A stretch of 64,000 bases of DNA, taken from Saccharomonospora marina XMU15. GTDB lineage: Bacteria > Actinomycetota > Actinomycetes > Mycobacteriales > Pseudonocardiaceae. The position numbers and the translations under genes were made by a program. The stretch covers positions 2,384,628 to 2,448,627 of the forward strand of contig NZ_CM001439.1 of NCBI RefSeq assembly GCF_000244955.1. The letters run 5' to 3'. Shown here piece by piece: positions 36,864-45,622 of the stretch. The stretch's first letter is position 1. Every line of letters starts with the position of its first letter. Below the pieces are notes generated by a model. The model searched no databases. It had not been told where the DNA came from and saw only the letters and a program-made list of their open reading frames with translations.

Positions 36864-37322
36864 TTCGCTCCTCAGCATCTTCGAGACCGCGTCGCGGAAG
36901 TACGTTCCCGGGATCGCACCTGGTCGTCAGGTGCCTGGCGAAGCCGGTGACGAGCTGCTTCTTGCGGTAGACCTCGTCCCTGCCGGGCGTTCCGGGTCCG
37001 AGTACGCAGACGTGGCGGACGAGCGAGCCCCGCAGGTGCGTAGCCGCCACATCGGCAGGCCTTGCTGACAGGGCGGAGGGCTTCACCGGAGCTAGGGCAA
37101 CGAGCGAAAGCTGAACCGCGGCTGGTCACGCCGTCCGCTGAGCCGTCCCGAACGTGCCGCCGAGATCGCGCGAGTCGTGGAGTAGCCGGGCTGTCTTTCG
37201 CTCGCGGACATCTACCGCAGGCTGACCTCGACAGCATCGTGGCCGCACTGCGCACGGCGTGAGCGTTCACAGCGGTACTACTTGCCAGTAGGTATGGGCG
37301 TGTCGGGTGTTAGCATCCCGAC
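36864..37322. other. Gene-free interval
   Basis: 459 nt. No recognisable product. A stretch at 37105-37165 resembles 42325-42385 (both carry GAGCGAAAGC and CGCTGAGCCGTCCCGA), so a short repeat is shared with the right edge of the accessory region. Confidence 0.4.
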
Positions 37323-37928
37323 ATGCCCGCACTGTCGCCGCGCATCCCGCCCGGATCTCGCGAGGACATCGGGGTGGTCAACATGGCCACGGCGAAGCTG
37401 TTGGGGATGGCCACCGGCGGCGGACCGCCGAACCTGTTCACCACCCTCGCCCGGCACCGCCGCCTGTACCGTCCGTGGCTGGCGTTCGCGGGATCCCTCA
37501 TGCCAGCGGGTTCGTTGCCGCGCAGGGAAAGCGAGCTGCTGATCCTGCGCGTGGCGCACCTGACCGGATGCGAGTACGAACGCGCCCACCACGAAGTGCT
37601 CGGTAGCCGCGCGGGACTGAGTGCCGAGCAGATCGCACGCGTAGCGCAAGGCCCGAACGCCGCGGGATGGTCGCAGCGCGACGCGATCCTGTTGCGTGCC
37701 ACCGACGAGCTGCATGACACCCGCACGCTCGGCGACGACACGTGGGCTGAGCTGGCAGGCACGCTGAGCACGCGACAGTTGATCGAACTGCCGATGCTCG
37801 TGGGGCACTACGAGATGCTGGCGATGACGCTGAACAGTCTGCGGGTTCAACCGGACGAACCCGCAGAGCCCAGTTCCCGCCTCGGCCGCGCATTGTCCAC
37901 ATTGGCATCCAGGCGACGGCACGGCTGA
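37323..37928 (+). CDS. Carboxymuconolactone decarboxylase-family protein
   Basis: 201 aa, AhpD/CMD fold. The core is SLPRRESELLILRVAHLTGC followed by EYERAHHEVL (Cys and the His pair of the family motif), and later ELHDTRTLGDDTWAELAG. Members with a single active-site Cys act as decarboxylases or of unknown redox role. Cytoplasmic. Only 39 nt separate it from a downstream SDR on the same strand, so the two are probably cotranscribed and may act on the same small aromatic or lactone compound. Confidence 0.85.
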   Translation: MPALSPRIPPGSREDIGVVNMATAKLLGMATGGGPPNLFTTLARHRRLYRPWLAFAGSLMPAGSLPRRESELLILRVAHLTGCEYERAHHEVLGSRAGLSAEQIARVAQGPNAAGWSQRDAILLRATDELHDTRTLGDDTWAELAGTLSTRQLIELPMLVGHYEMLAMTLNSLRVQPDEPAEPSSRLGRALSTLASRRRHG

Positions 37929-37967
37929 GCCGTGCGCGGGGGCCGGTATCGGGAGAGGACGGTCGAC

Positions 37968-38810
37968 ATGGACCTCGACACCGCGTTCGCGGGTAAGACC
38001 GCGATCGTCACGGGTGCCGCCAGCGGAATCGGTGCCGAGCTCGCACGCCAGCTCGCACACCACGCCGCGACGGTGCTCGTCACAGACGTCGCCAAGGAAG
38101 CAATCCTGCGCGTGACCGCAGAGATCACCGAACGCGGTGGCCACGCCGAAGCGATGGTCGTGGACGTCACCGACCGAACCCAGCTGGCCGAGGCGATTGA
38201 CACCGTCGTCGAACGACACGGCAGGCTCGACTACATGTTCAACAACGCCGGAGTGGCGATCTTCGGCGAGTTCGACGAGGTGACCCTCGACGACTGGGAC
38301 ACCATCATCGACGTGAACCTGCGCGGCGTCGCGCACGGTTCGACCCTGGCATACCGGCGCATGGTCAAGCAGGGATGCGGGCACATCGTCAACACGGCGT
38401 CGGTCGCCGGGTTGGTGCCGGTCCCGTTGCAGGCGCACTACTGCGCGACCAAACACGCCGTGATCGGCATGGACAAGACCCTCCGGCTCGAGGCCGCCCA
38501 GCACGGCATCCGGGTCACGACGTTCTGTCCCGCATTCGTCCAATCAGGAATGTTCGTCAACAACACCTTCCGCGGATCCCTGAAGGGGATCGACGCGCGT
38601 GCGATCGTCCCGATCGCGCCAGTGCCGACCGACCAGGCCGTGCGTACCCTGCTCGAAGGTGTCGCCCGGGGCCGCGAGCGCGTGATCACACCGCTCTACG
38701 GCAGGCTCGGCTGGTTGCTCGAACGCATCTCTCCGTGGCTGTCCGGGCGGTTGCACCGCGCCAGTCTCCGGTTGATACGTGCCCGTGCCCGCCGGGCGGC
38801 GAAGCGGTAG
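37968..38810 (+). CDS. Short-chain dehydrogenase with C-terminal extension
   Basis: 280 aa from ATG 37968 (an upstream GTG gives a longer frame with no supporting features). TGAASGIGAELARQL and VTDVAKEAIL (Asp, NAD(H) type), DYMFNNAGVAIFGE, NTASVAGLVPVPLQAHYCATK with catalytic Ser, Tyr and Lys. The last 50 residues are an Arg-rich tail (RLIRARARRAAKR) seen in membrane-associated actinobacterial SDRs. In tandem with the CMD-family gene. Confidence 0.87.
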   Translation: MDLDTAFAGKTAIVTGAASGIGAELARQLAHHAATVLVTDVAKEAILRVTAEITERGGHAEAMVVDVTDRTQLAEAIDTVVERHGRLDYMFNNAGVAIFGEFDEVTLDDWDTIIDVNLRGVAHGSTLAYRRMVKQGCGHIVNTASVAGLVPVPLQAHYCATKHAVIGMDKTLRLEAAQHGIRVTTFCPAFVQSGMFVNNTFRGSLKGIDARAIVPIAPVPTDQAVRTLLEGVARGRERVITPLYGRLGWLLERISPWLSGRLHRASLRLIRARARRAAKR

Positions 38811-38999
38811 TCCGGACCGACAGCACACCCGGCCACCAGCGCAGTGACGATAACGCCTTCCCGCAGCACCAGCGGCCAGGCATTACGGGCTCACTCGCGG
38901 ACTCGTCCGCCGCGACAGCGCAGCCGCACCGGCGTGGCGACGAAGCCAAGTCATTGCTGTCCACGGGGACATTCCCGGGGAGCTCGTTCATCTACTCCA

Positions 39000-39600
39000 G
39001 GGCGAAGTCGAGGCGGCAGGCCCCGCATTGGGCGCCTAATCAGGGTTTCGCTTCGTGCGGCCAGTGAGGCGAGTACTTGCAGCTTCTCGGCGCTGTCGCT
39101 GTGCTCATCGGCGTAGTAGAGCAGGAGAACCAGCTCGCCGATCGGCAGCCTTTCTCGACGCAGTTGCAGTCTGCTGACCACCGGATGGTCGACGGTGGTT
39201 GTGCCGCCTTCCAGTTTTCGCACGTCGGGACGGGCCCATAGAGTGCCCAACCGAGCGCTTGGCGAGTGAGAGCTCGCCGATGAGTTCGACCACGCGCGCA
39301 TCGTCGGTGTCCTCACCTACCGATCCGCGAAACGATCCGATGCACGCTTCAACACCCGCGTCCCAGTCGGCGTGGAACTCGCGCTCCTCCGGATCGAGCA
39401 CGAGCGACCGTAGCCGGTTCTCGCCGGGCCTGAGTCGGCGAGGGGGCCAGGGCAAGTGGATCGGACGCGACGACGACGCGACGGAGTGGCGAGGTCGATC
39501 AGGTGTTGGTTCGACCTCGTCGAGCCGCAGCACGCGTGCCAGCGCGGCGTGCACCTGGGCGGACGGGTTGGTGTCGCGCCCGCGCGCAGAGCCGCAGGCA
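39000..39600 (-). pseudogene. MmyB-like XRE regulator pseudogene
   Basis: On the minus strand in two or three frames: QVHAALARVLRLDEVE (linker after the HTH), LRSLVLDPEEREFHADWDAG, VGEDTDDARVVELIGELSLA, LWARPDVRKLEGGTTTVDHP and RRERLPIGELVLLLYYADEH. This is the sensor half of an MmyB-type regulator. The helix-turn-helix is missing, replaced by the end of the DUF1622 gene. The 190 nt downstream, to the SDR end at 38810, hold nothing recognisable. Confidence 0.65.
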
Positions 39601-39610
39601 CCGAGCCGGT

Positions 39611-40003
39611 TCACGTCGACGTCTGCGGCACCTGGTCCGATCCCGCCCCCCGGCCCTTGGTGCGGCGGGCTTGCCATGGCCAGCGGCCTTCGAGCTCGAC
39701 TTCGAGGGAGAAGCTGAGAAAGGTCCGCACGGCCACGATCACCGCGAGCACACCGACGCTGGTGTAGGTGGGGGAGATCGCGACGGTGCGAATGATGTCT
39801 GCGGCGACCAGGAACTCCAACCCGAGTAGGATCGCCCGGCCCAGGCCGCGGCGGTAGCGGCGATATGTGGCAGCGAACTCCTGCCGTGTGGACAGCCCCC
39901 AGAGAAAGCGGATCGTACCGGCCAACGCCCCGACGACGATGACCGCGACGCCCACGCCGTCGATCGAGGTGCCGATGGTTTCGATGACGCTGGCAAATTC
40001 CAC
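39611..40003 (-). CDS. DUF1622 membrane protein
   Basis: 130 aa from GTG 40001-40003 with AGGAA upstream. Three hydrophobic segments: IDGVGVAVIVVGALAGTIRF, LGRAILLGLEFLVAADIIRT and VGVLAVIVAVRTFLSFSLEV. This is the DUF1622 layout with the conserved LGLEFLVAADI and RTFLSF motifs. Integral membrane protein of unknown function. Minus strand, downstream of the hemerythrin gene by 156 nt. Confidence 0.85.
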   Translation of the reverse strand: MEFASVIETIGTSIDGVGVAVIVVGALAGTIRFLWGLSTRQEFAATYRRYRRGLGRAILLGLEFLVAADIIRTVAISPTYTSVGVLAVIVAVRTFLSFSLEVELEGRWPWQARRTKGRGAGSDQVPQTST

Positions 40004-40159
40004 GGCGATTCCTTGTGATCCGGCGCATCGTGTTGTTCGGGGCAGCATGTGCAGTGACAGGAAGCCGAGCAGGTCCGCGAGAGCCCCGCCATCCCGTCGC
40101 GTGGCCGTTGGCGCGGCGACGGGCAGGGTGGTGGCCCTGCCCGTTCATCCGCTGTTCGG

Positions 40160-40735
40160 TCAGCTCTCGTTCGACGTCGCCCTGCGGATGGCGTCCTTGG
40201 CACGGTCGAAAACCGCGAGCACCGGGCCGGTGGCCAGGTTCTCGGTCGCTGTCTCGACTCCCGGATGCGGATGTGTGGGCGCGGTCTTCTCCGCTGCCCG
40301 CACCATGCCCGCGAGCGTCCTCAGCCGTTCGGCCGGATAGTGCTGGCGCAGGTAGCGGAACTCGTACTGCTCCTCATGGCTTGCATGCTCGAGCACCGAC
40401 ATGCGCAGTCCTTCCAGCAGGTGCTCGAACTCCTCACTGTCCGGGCTCAGCTCTTCGAGGCGGCTCAGCACCTCCTTGGCCTCCCGCTCCTCGGCCAACC
40501 GGTCGTCGACGACAGCATCGCCACCGGCGATCGCCTGCCGGGCCATCGGGTGCACGATCTCCTCCTCGGCGGTCTCGTGCACCGCGAGCAGCCGGACCAG
40601 CCGCGTGAACACGTCCCGCCGCCGCTGCCCGGTGCTCGACAGCACCTCTAGGAACAGGTCCCGGATCTGCATGTGCTGGCCAAGCAGCAGGTCGACGACG
40701 TCTCGAGTCGTCTCGACGCGGTCCTCAACGCTCAT
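40160..40735 (-). CDS. Hemerythrin-domain protein
   Basis: 191 aa four-helix bundle with the hemerythrin ligand pattern: DLLLGQHMQIRDLFLEVL, AVHETAEEEIVHPMAR and MSVLEHASHEEQYEFRYL. A basic tail follows. Expected to hold a di-iron site that senses or carries oxygen or nitric oxide, or handles peroxide. Start ATG 40735 overlaps the stop of the upstream ferritin-like gene by 4 nt, so the two are translationally coupled and probably work together. Confidence 0.9.
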   Translation of the reverse strand: MSVEDRVETTRDVVDLLLGQHMQIRDLFLEVLSSTGQRRRDVFTRLVRLLAVHETAEEEIVHPMARQAIAGGDAVVDDRLAEEREAKEVLSRLEELSPDSEEFEHLLEGLRMSVLEHASHEEQYEFRYLRQHYPAERLRTLAGMVRAAEKTAPTHPHPGVETATENLATGPVLAVFDRAKDAIRRATSNES

Positions 40736-41955
40736 AGCCGTCGGCTCCCTTCCAGCTGCTGCTCACGTAGGCTCTGTACCGGATGCTCGCCTTCGGTGGA
40801 CAGCCGGTAGTCGGTGCCGAACTGCTCGCGGTGCATGTCGATGACCCGCTCGCTCGGCGGAGCCTCACCGCCGTGGATCTGCTCCTGCATCCGCTCGAAC
40901 CGTTCGTGGGCCTCGCGGACGTAGCCGGTGCCGAGCGTGGTCAGATCGATCTGGGTGTCCAGCAGTTGCCGCAGGTACCCCTTGTTCGGCTCGAAGGTCA
41001 CCGGCTGGGGCAGCTGTGGGGCCAGCACCTCCTCGGGCTCGCGGCCGTCGTGCTGGCGCAGGAGGTCGCACGCCCCATGGAGGTGTTCGAGCTCCATGTT
41101 GAGGTGAAGCTCCCAGATCGCCTTGATCCTGCGGTCGGACTCGGTCTCCATGAACGAGTAGTAGAGGTAGCACTCGTTGTACTCGTGGTTGACCAGCCGC
41201 TCCCACCAAGTCTCGCCCGGATCCACGAGGGACTCGTAGTGGGTGACGTGCTCCTCCTCGATAAGGCCGATCTCCTGGTAGAGCTGCCGGGCTATCGGCT
41301 CCATGTACTCCGGGCCGACGTTCATGTAGAAGTTCATCGTCTGCTGCTCCGCCGACATGATCGTCAGCGCGTGCAGCTTGGAGATCGGGTCCGCGCTGGT
41401 GCGGTCGTACGGCTCTCGCACGTTGTCGTGCGGATGCCGGTGGTGGTACTTCGTCGGCCTGCCGGGAATCACCTCGGTCAGGCCGTCGACGATCTTCTCC
41501 GCTTTGCGATGCTGGACCATCTCGTACAGGTTCGAGTACCGGTACAGGTGGTCGAAGTCCTCCAGCACACCGAACTCGTACGCCTGCTTGAGGTAGGGGT
41601 CCGGCTCCATCCTGGCCACCCACGCGGTCAGGTCGACGGCGACCTGCTCGTAGGCGATCGTGGTCTCCAGCGCCGAGGAGACACCGGGCAACAGCCAGTT
41701 CACCGCCTTCTGCTGCTGCTGTTCCAGGTAGCGGATCTCGGCGAGCTTGCGCTTCGCGTCCATGTCAGGGCAGTGCCGGGCGAGCTGGTGGCTGAACAGC
41801 AGCGCCTCGACCTCGATGCCGTTCATCGTGATGACCCGGCACCGGGTGTAGGGATCGGCGTGGTCCGGGTCGATCGGGGAGACGTTGAGCTCTCGCCAGT
41901 TGCGCAACTGCTTGTCCAGGGCGATGCCGCGTTGTTCCAGCGGGTTGAAGGTCAT
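40732..41955 (-). CDS. Ferritin-like di-iron protein of unknown function
   Basis: 407 aa from ATG 41955 with GAGGTAAG upstream; the long in-frame upstream extension has no features. The helix bundle is rich in ExxH and EH motifs: ALETTIAYEQVAVDLTAWVA, YEFGVLEDFDHLYRYSNLYE, RQLYQEIGLIEEEHVTHYES, NHEYNECYLYYSFMETES and LNMELEHLHGACDLL. The repeated Glu-x-x-His pairs fit a ferritin-like (possibly duplicated) di-iron fold. Catalytic role unknown. Coupled to the hemerythrin gene. Confidence 0.75.
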   Translation of the reverse strand: MTFNPLEQRGIALDKQLRNWRELNVSPIDPDHADPYTRCRVITMNGIEVEALLFSHQLARHCPDMDAKRKLAEIRYLEQQQQKAVNWLLPGVSSALETTIAYEQVAVDLTAWVARMEPDPYLKQAYEFGVLEDFDHLYRYSNLYEMVQHRKAEKIVDGLTEVIPGRPTKYHHRHPHDNVREPYDRTSADPISKLHALTIMSAEQQTMNFYMNVGPEYMEPIARQLYQEIGLIEEEHVTHYESLVDPGETWWERLVNHEYNECYLYYSFMETESDRRIKAIWELHLNMELEHLHGACDLLRQHDGREPEEVLAPQLPQPVTFEPNKGYLRQLLDTQIDLTTLGTGYVREAHERFERMQEQIHGGEAPPSERVIDMHREQFGTDYRLSTEGEHPVQSLREQQLEGSRRL

Positions 41956-42445
41956 CTGGGCCCTTACCTCTCGTGTGGTTGAGTCACCGGCCGGGTAGAA
42001 GGACCGAGAGGGCAGACCCACACACCGTCTCGAGCACGTCGGGCAACAACGCCCAGGCGACCCCGCAGGGATCGGGGTCGGTGAGCTGGACGGCTTGGCC
42101 ACCCCGTAACTGGACACCGGAAGGTCCGCCGCCAGTGCCTTCCTTACCCGTGCGTTCCGCACACGAGCCAATCGCCGTGGCAGAAGCACGACTTGTGCCT
42201 TCCCCTCGGGAGGCAGCGCAAACATCCGCCCGTCCACCTCCGCCGCACCCCGCGCGGTCAACGGCCGGGAGCGCTCCTCGACGGATGTAAACGACCGCGC
42301 CGACCTGCGCGTAGAGCAAGGAGCGAAAGCGAAGCCACGGGGAGGTCGCGTTACTCGCTGAGCCGTCCCGACCGGGCCGCGACTGCCCCATAACGCGCAG
42401 GGCGTCCCGGTTTCGGCAGGTCAACGGCTGGCGGGCGCCACACGC
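41956..42445. other. Gene-free interval before the right tRNA-like site
   Basis: 490 nt containing the promoter region of the ferritin-like/hemerythrin pair. Long open frames on both strands lack family features. Shares the short block noted at 37105-37165. Confidence 0.4.
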
Positions 42446-42484
42446 GGGCTCAAGGGATCGCAGGTTCGGATCCTGTCAGCCTGC
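42446..42484 (+). repeat. tRNA-Pro-like 3' fragment, degenerate second copy
   Basis: Matches 7837-7876 at about 34 of 39 positions, including GTTC/ATCCTGTCAGCC and the T stem GCAGG/CCTGT. Discriminator and acceptor positions are mutated (CAGCCTG then C), so it is not a working tRNA end. The anticodon loop side is also altered. The downstream terminator and next 30 nt are likewise homologous to the left copy. Confidence 0.6.
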
Positions 42485-42493
42485 CGGGCTCGG

Positions 42494-42533
42494 AGCCCGC
42501 CGGCTTTGGGGGATGCCCAGTCGGCGGGCCTTT
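42494..42533 (+). terminator. Terminator hairpin after right tRNA-like site
   Basis: Arms AGCCCGCCG and CGGCGGGC(C) around an inner GGG/CCC pairing, followed by TTT. Equivalent to 7887-7925. Confidence 0.65.
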
Positions 42534-43010
42534 CCGTGTTTCGTTCACATTTTGCCGTGCTTCGCCGTTTCAACATCAACGAGCGCGTGGTGAAGCGTTA
42601 CCGCGGTGGCTCACGCATCTGCAGGCAGCTGGGTCGCCTGCTGACCCCACCACGCCGCTCCCGCGGCAACCGGCGATGCGGGGGTTGGGGTTCACGGGGT
42701 TGTTCGCATGTGGCACCGAAGCGCCTCGGCGCTTCGGTGTGACGGAGGTGAGGCTGGCGGTGATCCAGTCCGACTCGACCTTGTGACCAGCTGCACCACA
42801 ACCTGATCAACCACCGGCTCGGCAAGCTCCCCGCCGGAGTCAGGTGACAACCTCGCTGGTCGACCTCGGTTGTGCCCGGTTGCCGCGCCACTGGATTTCT
42901 CTGATCCGGCGAGATGACCGGTCCAAGCACGTGCACCTTGGTCCGGCCAGCCCGTCCGACATCGCAACCGATCTACAAAAGCGCACCGTGACTGGTTGGA
43001 AAGCGGCCTC
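42534..43010. other. Gene-free interval with strong hairpin
   Basis: 477 nt. A perfect 12-bp hairpin (CACCGAAGCGCC, 42714-42725; GGCGCTTCGGTG, 42728-42739) sits in it. A short frame before 42845 (QLHHNLINHRLGKLPAGVR and stop) looks like a gene 3' end but is too short to name. No intact gene. Confidence 0.45.
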
Positions 43011-43625
43011 TCAGCCCAGTACCGGGCGGCCCAGCGGTAGCGGCCTGCCGCCTGTCGCGGCGGACAGCGCGCCTGCGAACAGGTACATCCCTACCGCGGT
43101 GAACGCGAACACGACGTACCCGCCTGCGGTGGTAGCGCCGGGGGAGTCGCTCACCGTGCCGTACAGCACCAGGGCGAGCGCGAGGTCGATCAGCGTGAAC
43201 AGCACTGTGAAGGCGGCGGGCAGCCGCAGGGTGGTCAGGGTCAGCAGGACGATCATGATCAGCCAGGCGATCAGGAACAGGCCCTGCGTGGCGACAGCGG
43301 CGTCGCCGGAGATGCCGAACCAGCCATGGATGAGGCCGAGCACCAGCGCCGCGTAGCTGAGCCAGAACCCGGTGAACACGCCGAACACGGCGGCGACCGC
43401 GCTCTGGCCCAGTGCCGCTGCCCACACCGCGGCGACGAGCTGGCCCAGGCCGGTGGCGGGCAGGATGATCGCGATCGAGGCGCCGACGGCGCCGGTCGGG
43501 ACGTAGCCTGTCAACACCAGGCCCAGCGCGGTCGCGCCGACGATGAAGGTGGGTACGCCGATCAGGGCGGGGTCGCCCTCGGGTACGGACCGGGTGGGGG
43601 CTTCGGTGGCAGCGGCAGTGGTCAT
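43011..43625 (-). CDS. GPR1/FUN34/YaaH-family (acetate-type) transporter
   Basis: 204 aa with six hydrophobic segments. Family landmarks: GDPALIGVPTFIVGATALGL, FGVFTGFWLSYAALVLGLI, LFLIAWLIMIVLLTLTTLRL and YVVFAFTAVGMYLFAGAL. The NPxx family motif near the N-terminus is replaced by GDPALIGVP. SatP-type members move acetate, succinate or related small acids. ATG 43625 with GAGGAG upstream. It stands at the left edge of the one-carbon cluster and may import or export a small carboxylate or alcohol-derived acid. Confidence 0.85.
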   Translation of the reverse strand: MTTAAATEAPTRSVPEGDPALIGVPTFIVGATALGLVLTGYVPTGAVGASIAIILPATGLGQLVAAVWAAALGQSAVAAVFGVFTGFWLSYAALVLGLIHGWFGISGDAAVATQGLFLIAWLIMIVLLTLTTLRLPAAFTVLFTLIDLALALVLYGTVSDSPGATTAGGYVVFAFTAVGMYLFAGALSAATGGRPLPLGRPVLG

Positions 43626-43883
43626 CGTGTACTCCTCGTTGAGTTGCGAATGATCCTCGAATGCGGTCAGGCCGGTTGCCGGTCAGGGATCGGCCGGCCG
43701 CGGTGGAAGGGAAAGACGCGATGGCATCGCCCGCTTTCGGTCACCGGCGGCGGGCCGAAGCGGCGGGCAGGCCCGTAGTCGGCGTCGAATGTGCACTCCC
43801 ACCGCGACCTGGCCACCACCTCGCGGGAGGCGTCGGCCGGGCAAGCACCGTGGGCGCTCGCTCGCGCAGCGAACCCCGGCCGC

Positions 43884-44177
43884 TCACCCCGTCCCGGGCC
43901 AGATTCGCGACAGCTCAGGGTGATCGTCGTCGATCAGGCGATGCGCCAGGGCGATCGCCTCGTTCGGATCGATCTGGTCGAAGGCGGGATACCCCCTGGC
44001 GACACCCTCGAGAATATCCGCCAGCTCGTTCGCCGACGCCGGGGAAAGGCTGGTGTCGCGGCGGGACTGTACGTAGCGCAGCCGCAGCACGCCCGCCGCC
44101 TGCAACAGCAGCGAACAGTAGGTATCGTGTGTGGCTGTTGCCCGTTCGGACAGCTCACCCGACTCCTGGTCTTGCAC
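43884..44177 (-). CDS. Uncharacterised small acidic protein
   Basis: 97 aa from GTG 44175-44177 with AGGGAG upstream. Helical and acidic, with YCSLLLQAAGVLRLRYVQSR and IDPNEAIALAHRLIDDDHPE; no membrane segment or known motif. Family not recognised. It lies between the hps terminator and the transporter, on the same strand as both. Confidence 0.5.
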   Translation of the reverse strand: MQDQESGELSERATATHDTYCSLLLQAAGVLRLRYVQSRRDTSLSPASANELADILEGVARGYPAFDQIDPNEAIALAHRLIDDDHPELSRIWPGTG

Positions 44178-44334
44178 GCCGACTCCCTTCTGTGCTTCGA
44201 ACTGGCGCCGCGGGCAGCTGCCAGGTCCGCTCCTGCTCGATCACCGCGGCCAAGTCGGACGGTCTGTGTGGACTGTCCATCCGCATCGATGCGAAACCCC
44301 GCACGGCGAGGACCGCGGCGTCGGGGCCGGCAGG

Positions 44335-44372
44335 CTTCGTGGTGCGCCGAGCCTGCTTGGCACACCACGAAG
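44335..44372 (-). terminator. Terminator hairpin downstream of hps
   Basis: Arms CTTCGTGGTGCGCC (44335-44348) and GGCACACCACGAAG (44359-44372), 13 of 14 paired, 10-nt loop. Nine nt past the hps stop. Confidence 0.75.
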
Positions 44373-44380
44373 GCGGGGTT

Positions 44381-45007
44381 TCAGGCGGCGTGTTTTTTGA
44401 GTTGTTGGGCGGCGGTGGTGGGGTTGGGGGCGTTGTAGATGGCTCCGCCTGCGACGGCGACGGTGGCGCCTGCGTCGCGGACGGCGGCGATGGTGTCGGT
44501 TTTGATGCCGCCCGCGATGGAGAACGGCACTCCGGCCTGGCGGCCGTCCTCGAGCAGGGTGTCGATGGTGTAGCCGGGGCGGGCCTGCTCGTCCAGGCCG
44601 GCGTGGATCTCCACGAACGCCACCCCGAGCTTGGCGACCTCCCTGATACGCGCGACCCGGTCCTCGACCACGGTGATCATGTCCGCGACCACCTCCTTGC
44701 CGTACTTGCGGCCGGCCGCGACCGCGCCCCGCACGGTGTCGTCGTCGGCCGCGCCCATCACCGTGACCAGATCCGCCCCGGCCTCGAACGCCATCGCCGC
44801 CTCCAACTCGCCGGCATCAGCGGTCTTGAGATCGGCGAAAACCAGCTTGTCCGGATGCGCCGCCTTGATCGCGCTGACCGCACCGATCCCCACCGACTTC
44901 ACCAGCGGCGTGCCCAACTCCAGGATGTCCACGTGCTCGGCCACCTGATGCGCCAACCTCAACGCAGCCGGCAGATCCACAACATCCAACGCAACCTGCA
45001 ACTTCAC
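44381..45007 (-). CDS. hps: 3-hexulose-6-phosphate synthase (formaldehyde fixation)
   Basis: 208 aa TIM barrel of the OMP decarboxylase group. It catalyses the aldol condensation of formaldehyde with ribulose 5-phosphate to hexulose 6-phosphate, the first step of the RuMP pathway. Landmarks: LQVALDVVDLPAALRLAHQV, DILELGTPLVKSVG, the metal-binding LVFADLKTADAGELEA, GADLVTVMGAADDDTVRGAV, VEIHAGLDEQARPG and AGGIKTDTI with the phosphate loop AVAGGAIYNA. Full length. GTG 45005-45007 follows GAGGAGAGG. No hexuloisomerase (PHI) domain is fused or adjacent. It lies divergent from the pqqCDE operon and near aldolase, GlpX and RpiB, which could regenerate its acceptor. Confidence 0.93.
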   Translation of the reverse strand: MKLQVALDVVDLPAALRLAHQVAEHVDILELGTPLVKSVGIGAVSAIKAAHPDKLVFADLKTADAGELEAAMAFEAGADLVTVMGAADDDTVRGAVAAGRKYGKEVVADMITVVEDRVARIREVAKLGVAFVEIHAGLDEQARPGYTIDTLLEDGRQAGVPFSIAGGIKTDTIAAVRDAGATVAVAGGAIYNAPNPTTAAQQLKKHAA

Positions 45008-45069
45008 GACACACACCTCTCCTCTACCGATCACGACGGACACCGTCCGCACCCGCCGACACACCCGAA

Positions 45070-45190
45070 CCAATGAACTCCCACGACAATCACGCACCCA
45101 CCCAAAACCCAGCAACACCCCACCACATGCAAAACCCCAATCCCCCAATCCACACAACAAATAACCAACCCCCAAACCACCCCACCTACA
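45070..45190 (-). promoter_or_regulatory. G-tract-rich leader/promoter of hps
   Basis: Extreme strand asymmetry: the plus strand is almost pure A/C, so the hps sense strand is G/T with at least eight G3-G5 runs over 120 nt. Such sequence can form G-quadruplexes in non-template DNA or in the 5' leader. The flanking interval 45191-45622 shows no gene. Confidence 0.5.
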
Positions 45191-45622
45191 GTCGATTCGA
45201 ATCCTGGTTCGAGTCGGAGCGGCTTGCCCGCGGTGCTGCGGCACGACGCGGCCGGCCCGGGAGCTCGGCGGCGCTACCGCCATCGGCCGGTTCGGTCGAC
45301 CCGACGGCAGCCTGCCGCCGTCTCCGGTCGCATAACCGCTGGCCAGGAACACCAGGGTCGAGGCGCGCCGGATCTCGGCAGCCGGCGGCGTCGCTTCGGG
45401 CACGCCGGTCCGCTCGTGGCGGTGTGGCCGCCGTTCGTCAGTGATTTGGCCCCGGTCGTTCGCGATCAGTTGCCCCGCGTGGCGACGGCGAACAAGCTGT
45501 GCGAAATGCAAGCCGAGTTCGGGGTGAAGCCGACCGACAATCATCCTGAACCAACCCTCGGCGGGCGACGGCGCCTTTAGTCGCACGGCCATCGTGAGTG
45601 GTCGAACATGAGGGAGGACTTC

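Noticed and set aside
41956-42261. N-terminal extension of the ferritin-like protein from an upstream start
   Set aside because: The extension is Arg/Pro/Ser-rich without conserved sequence, and ATG 41955 has a good ribosome site.
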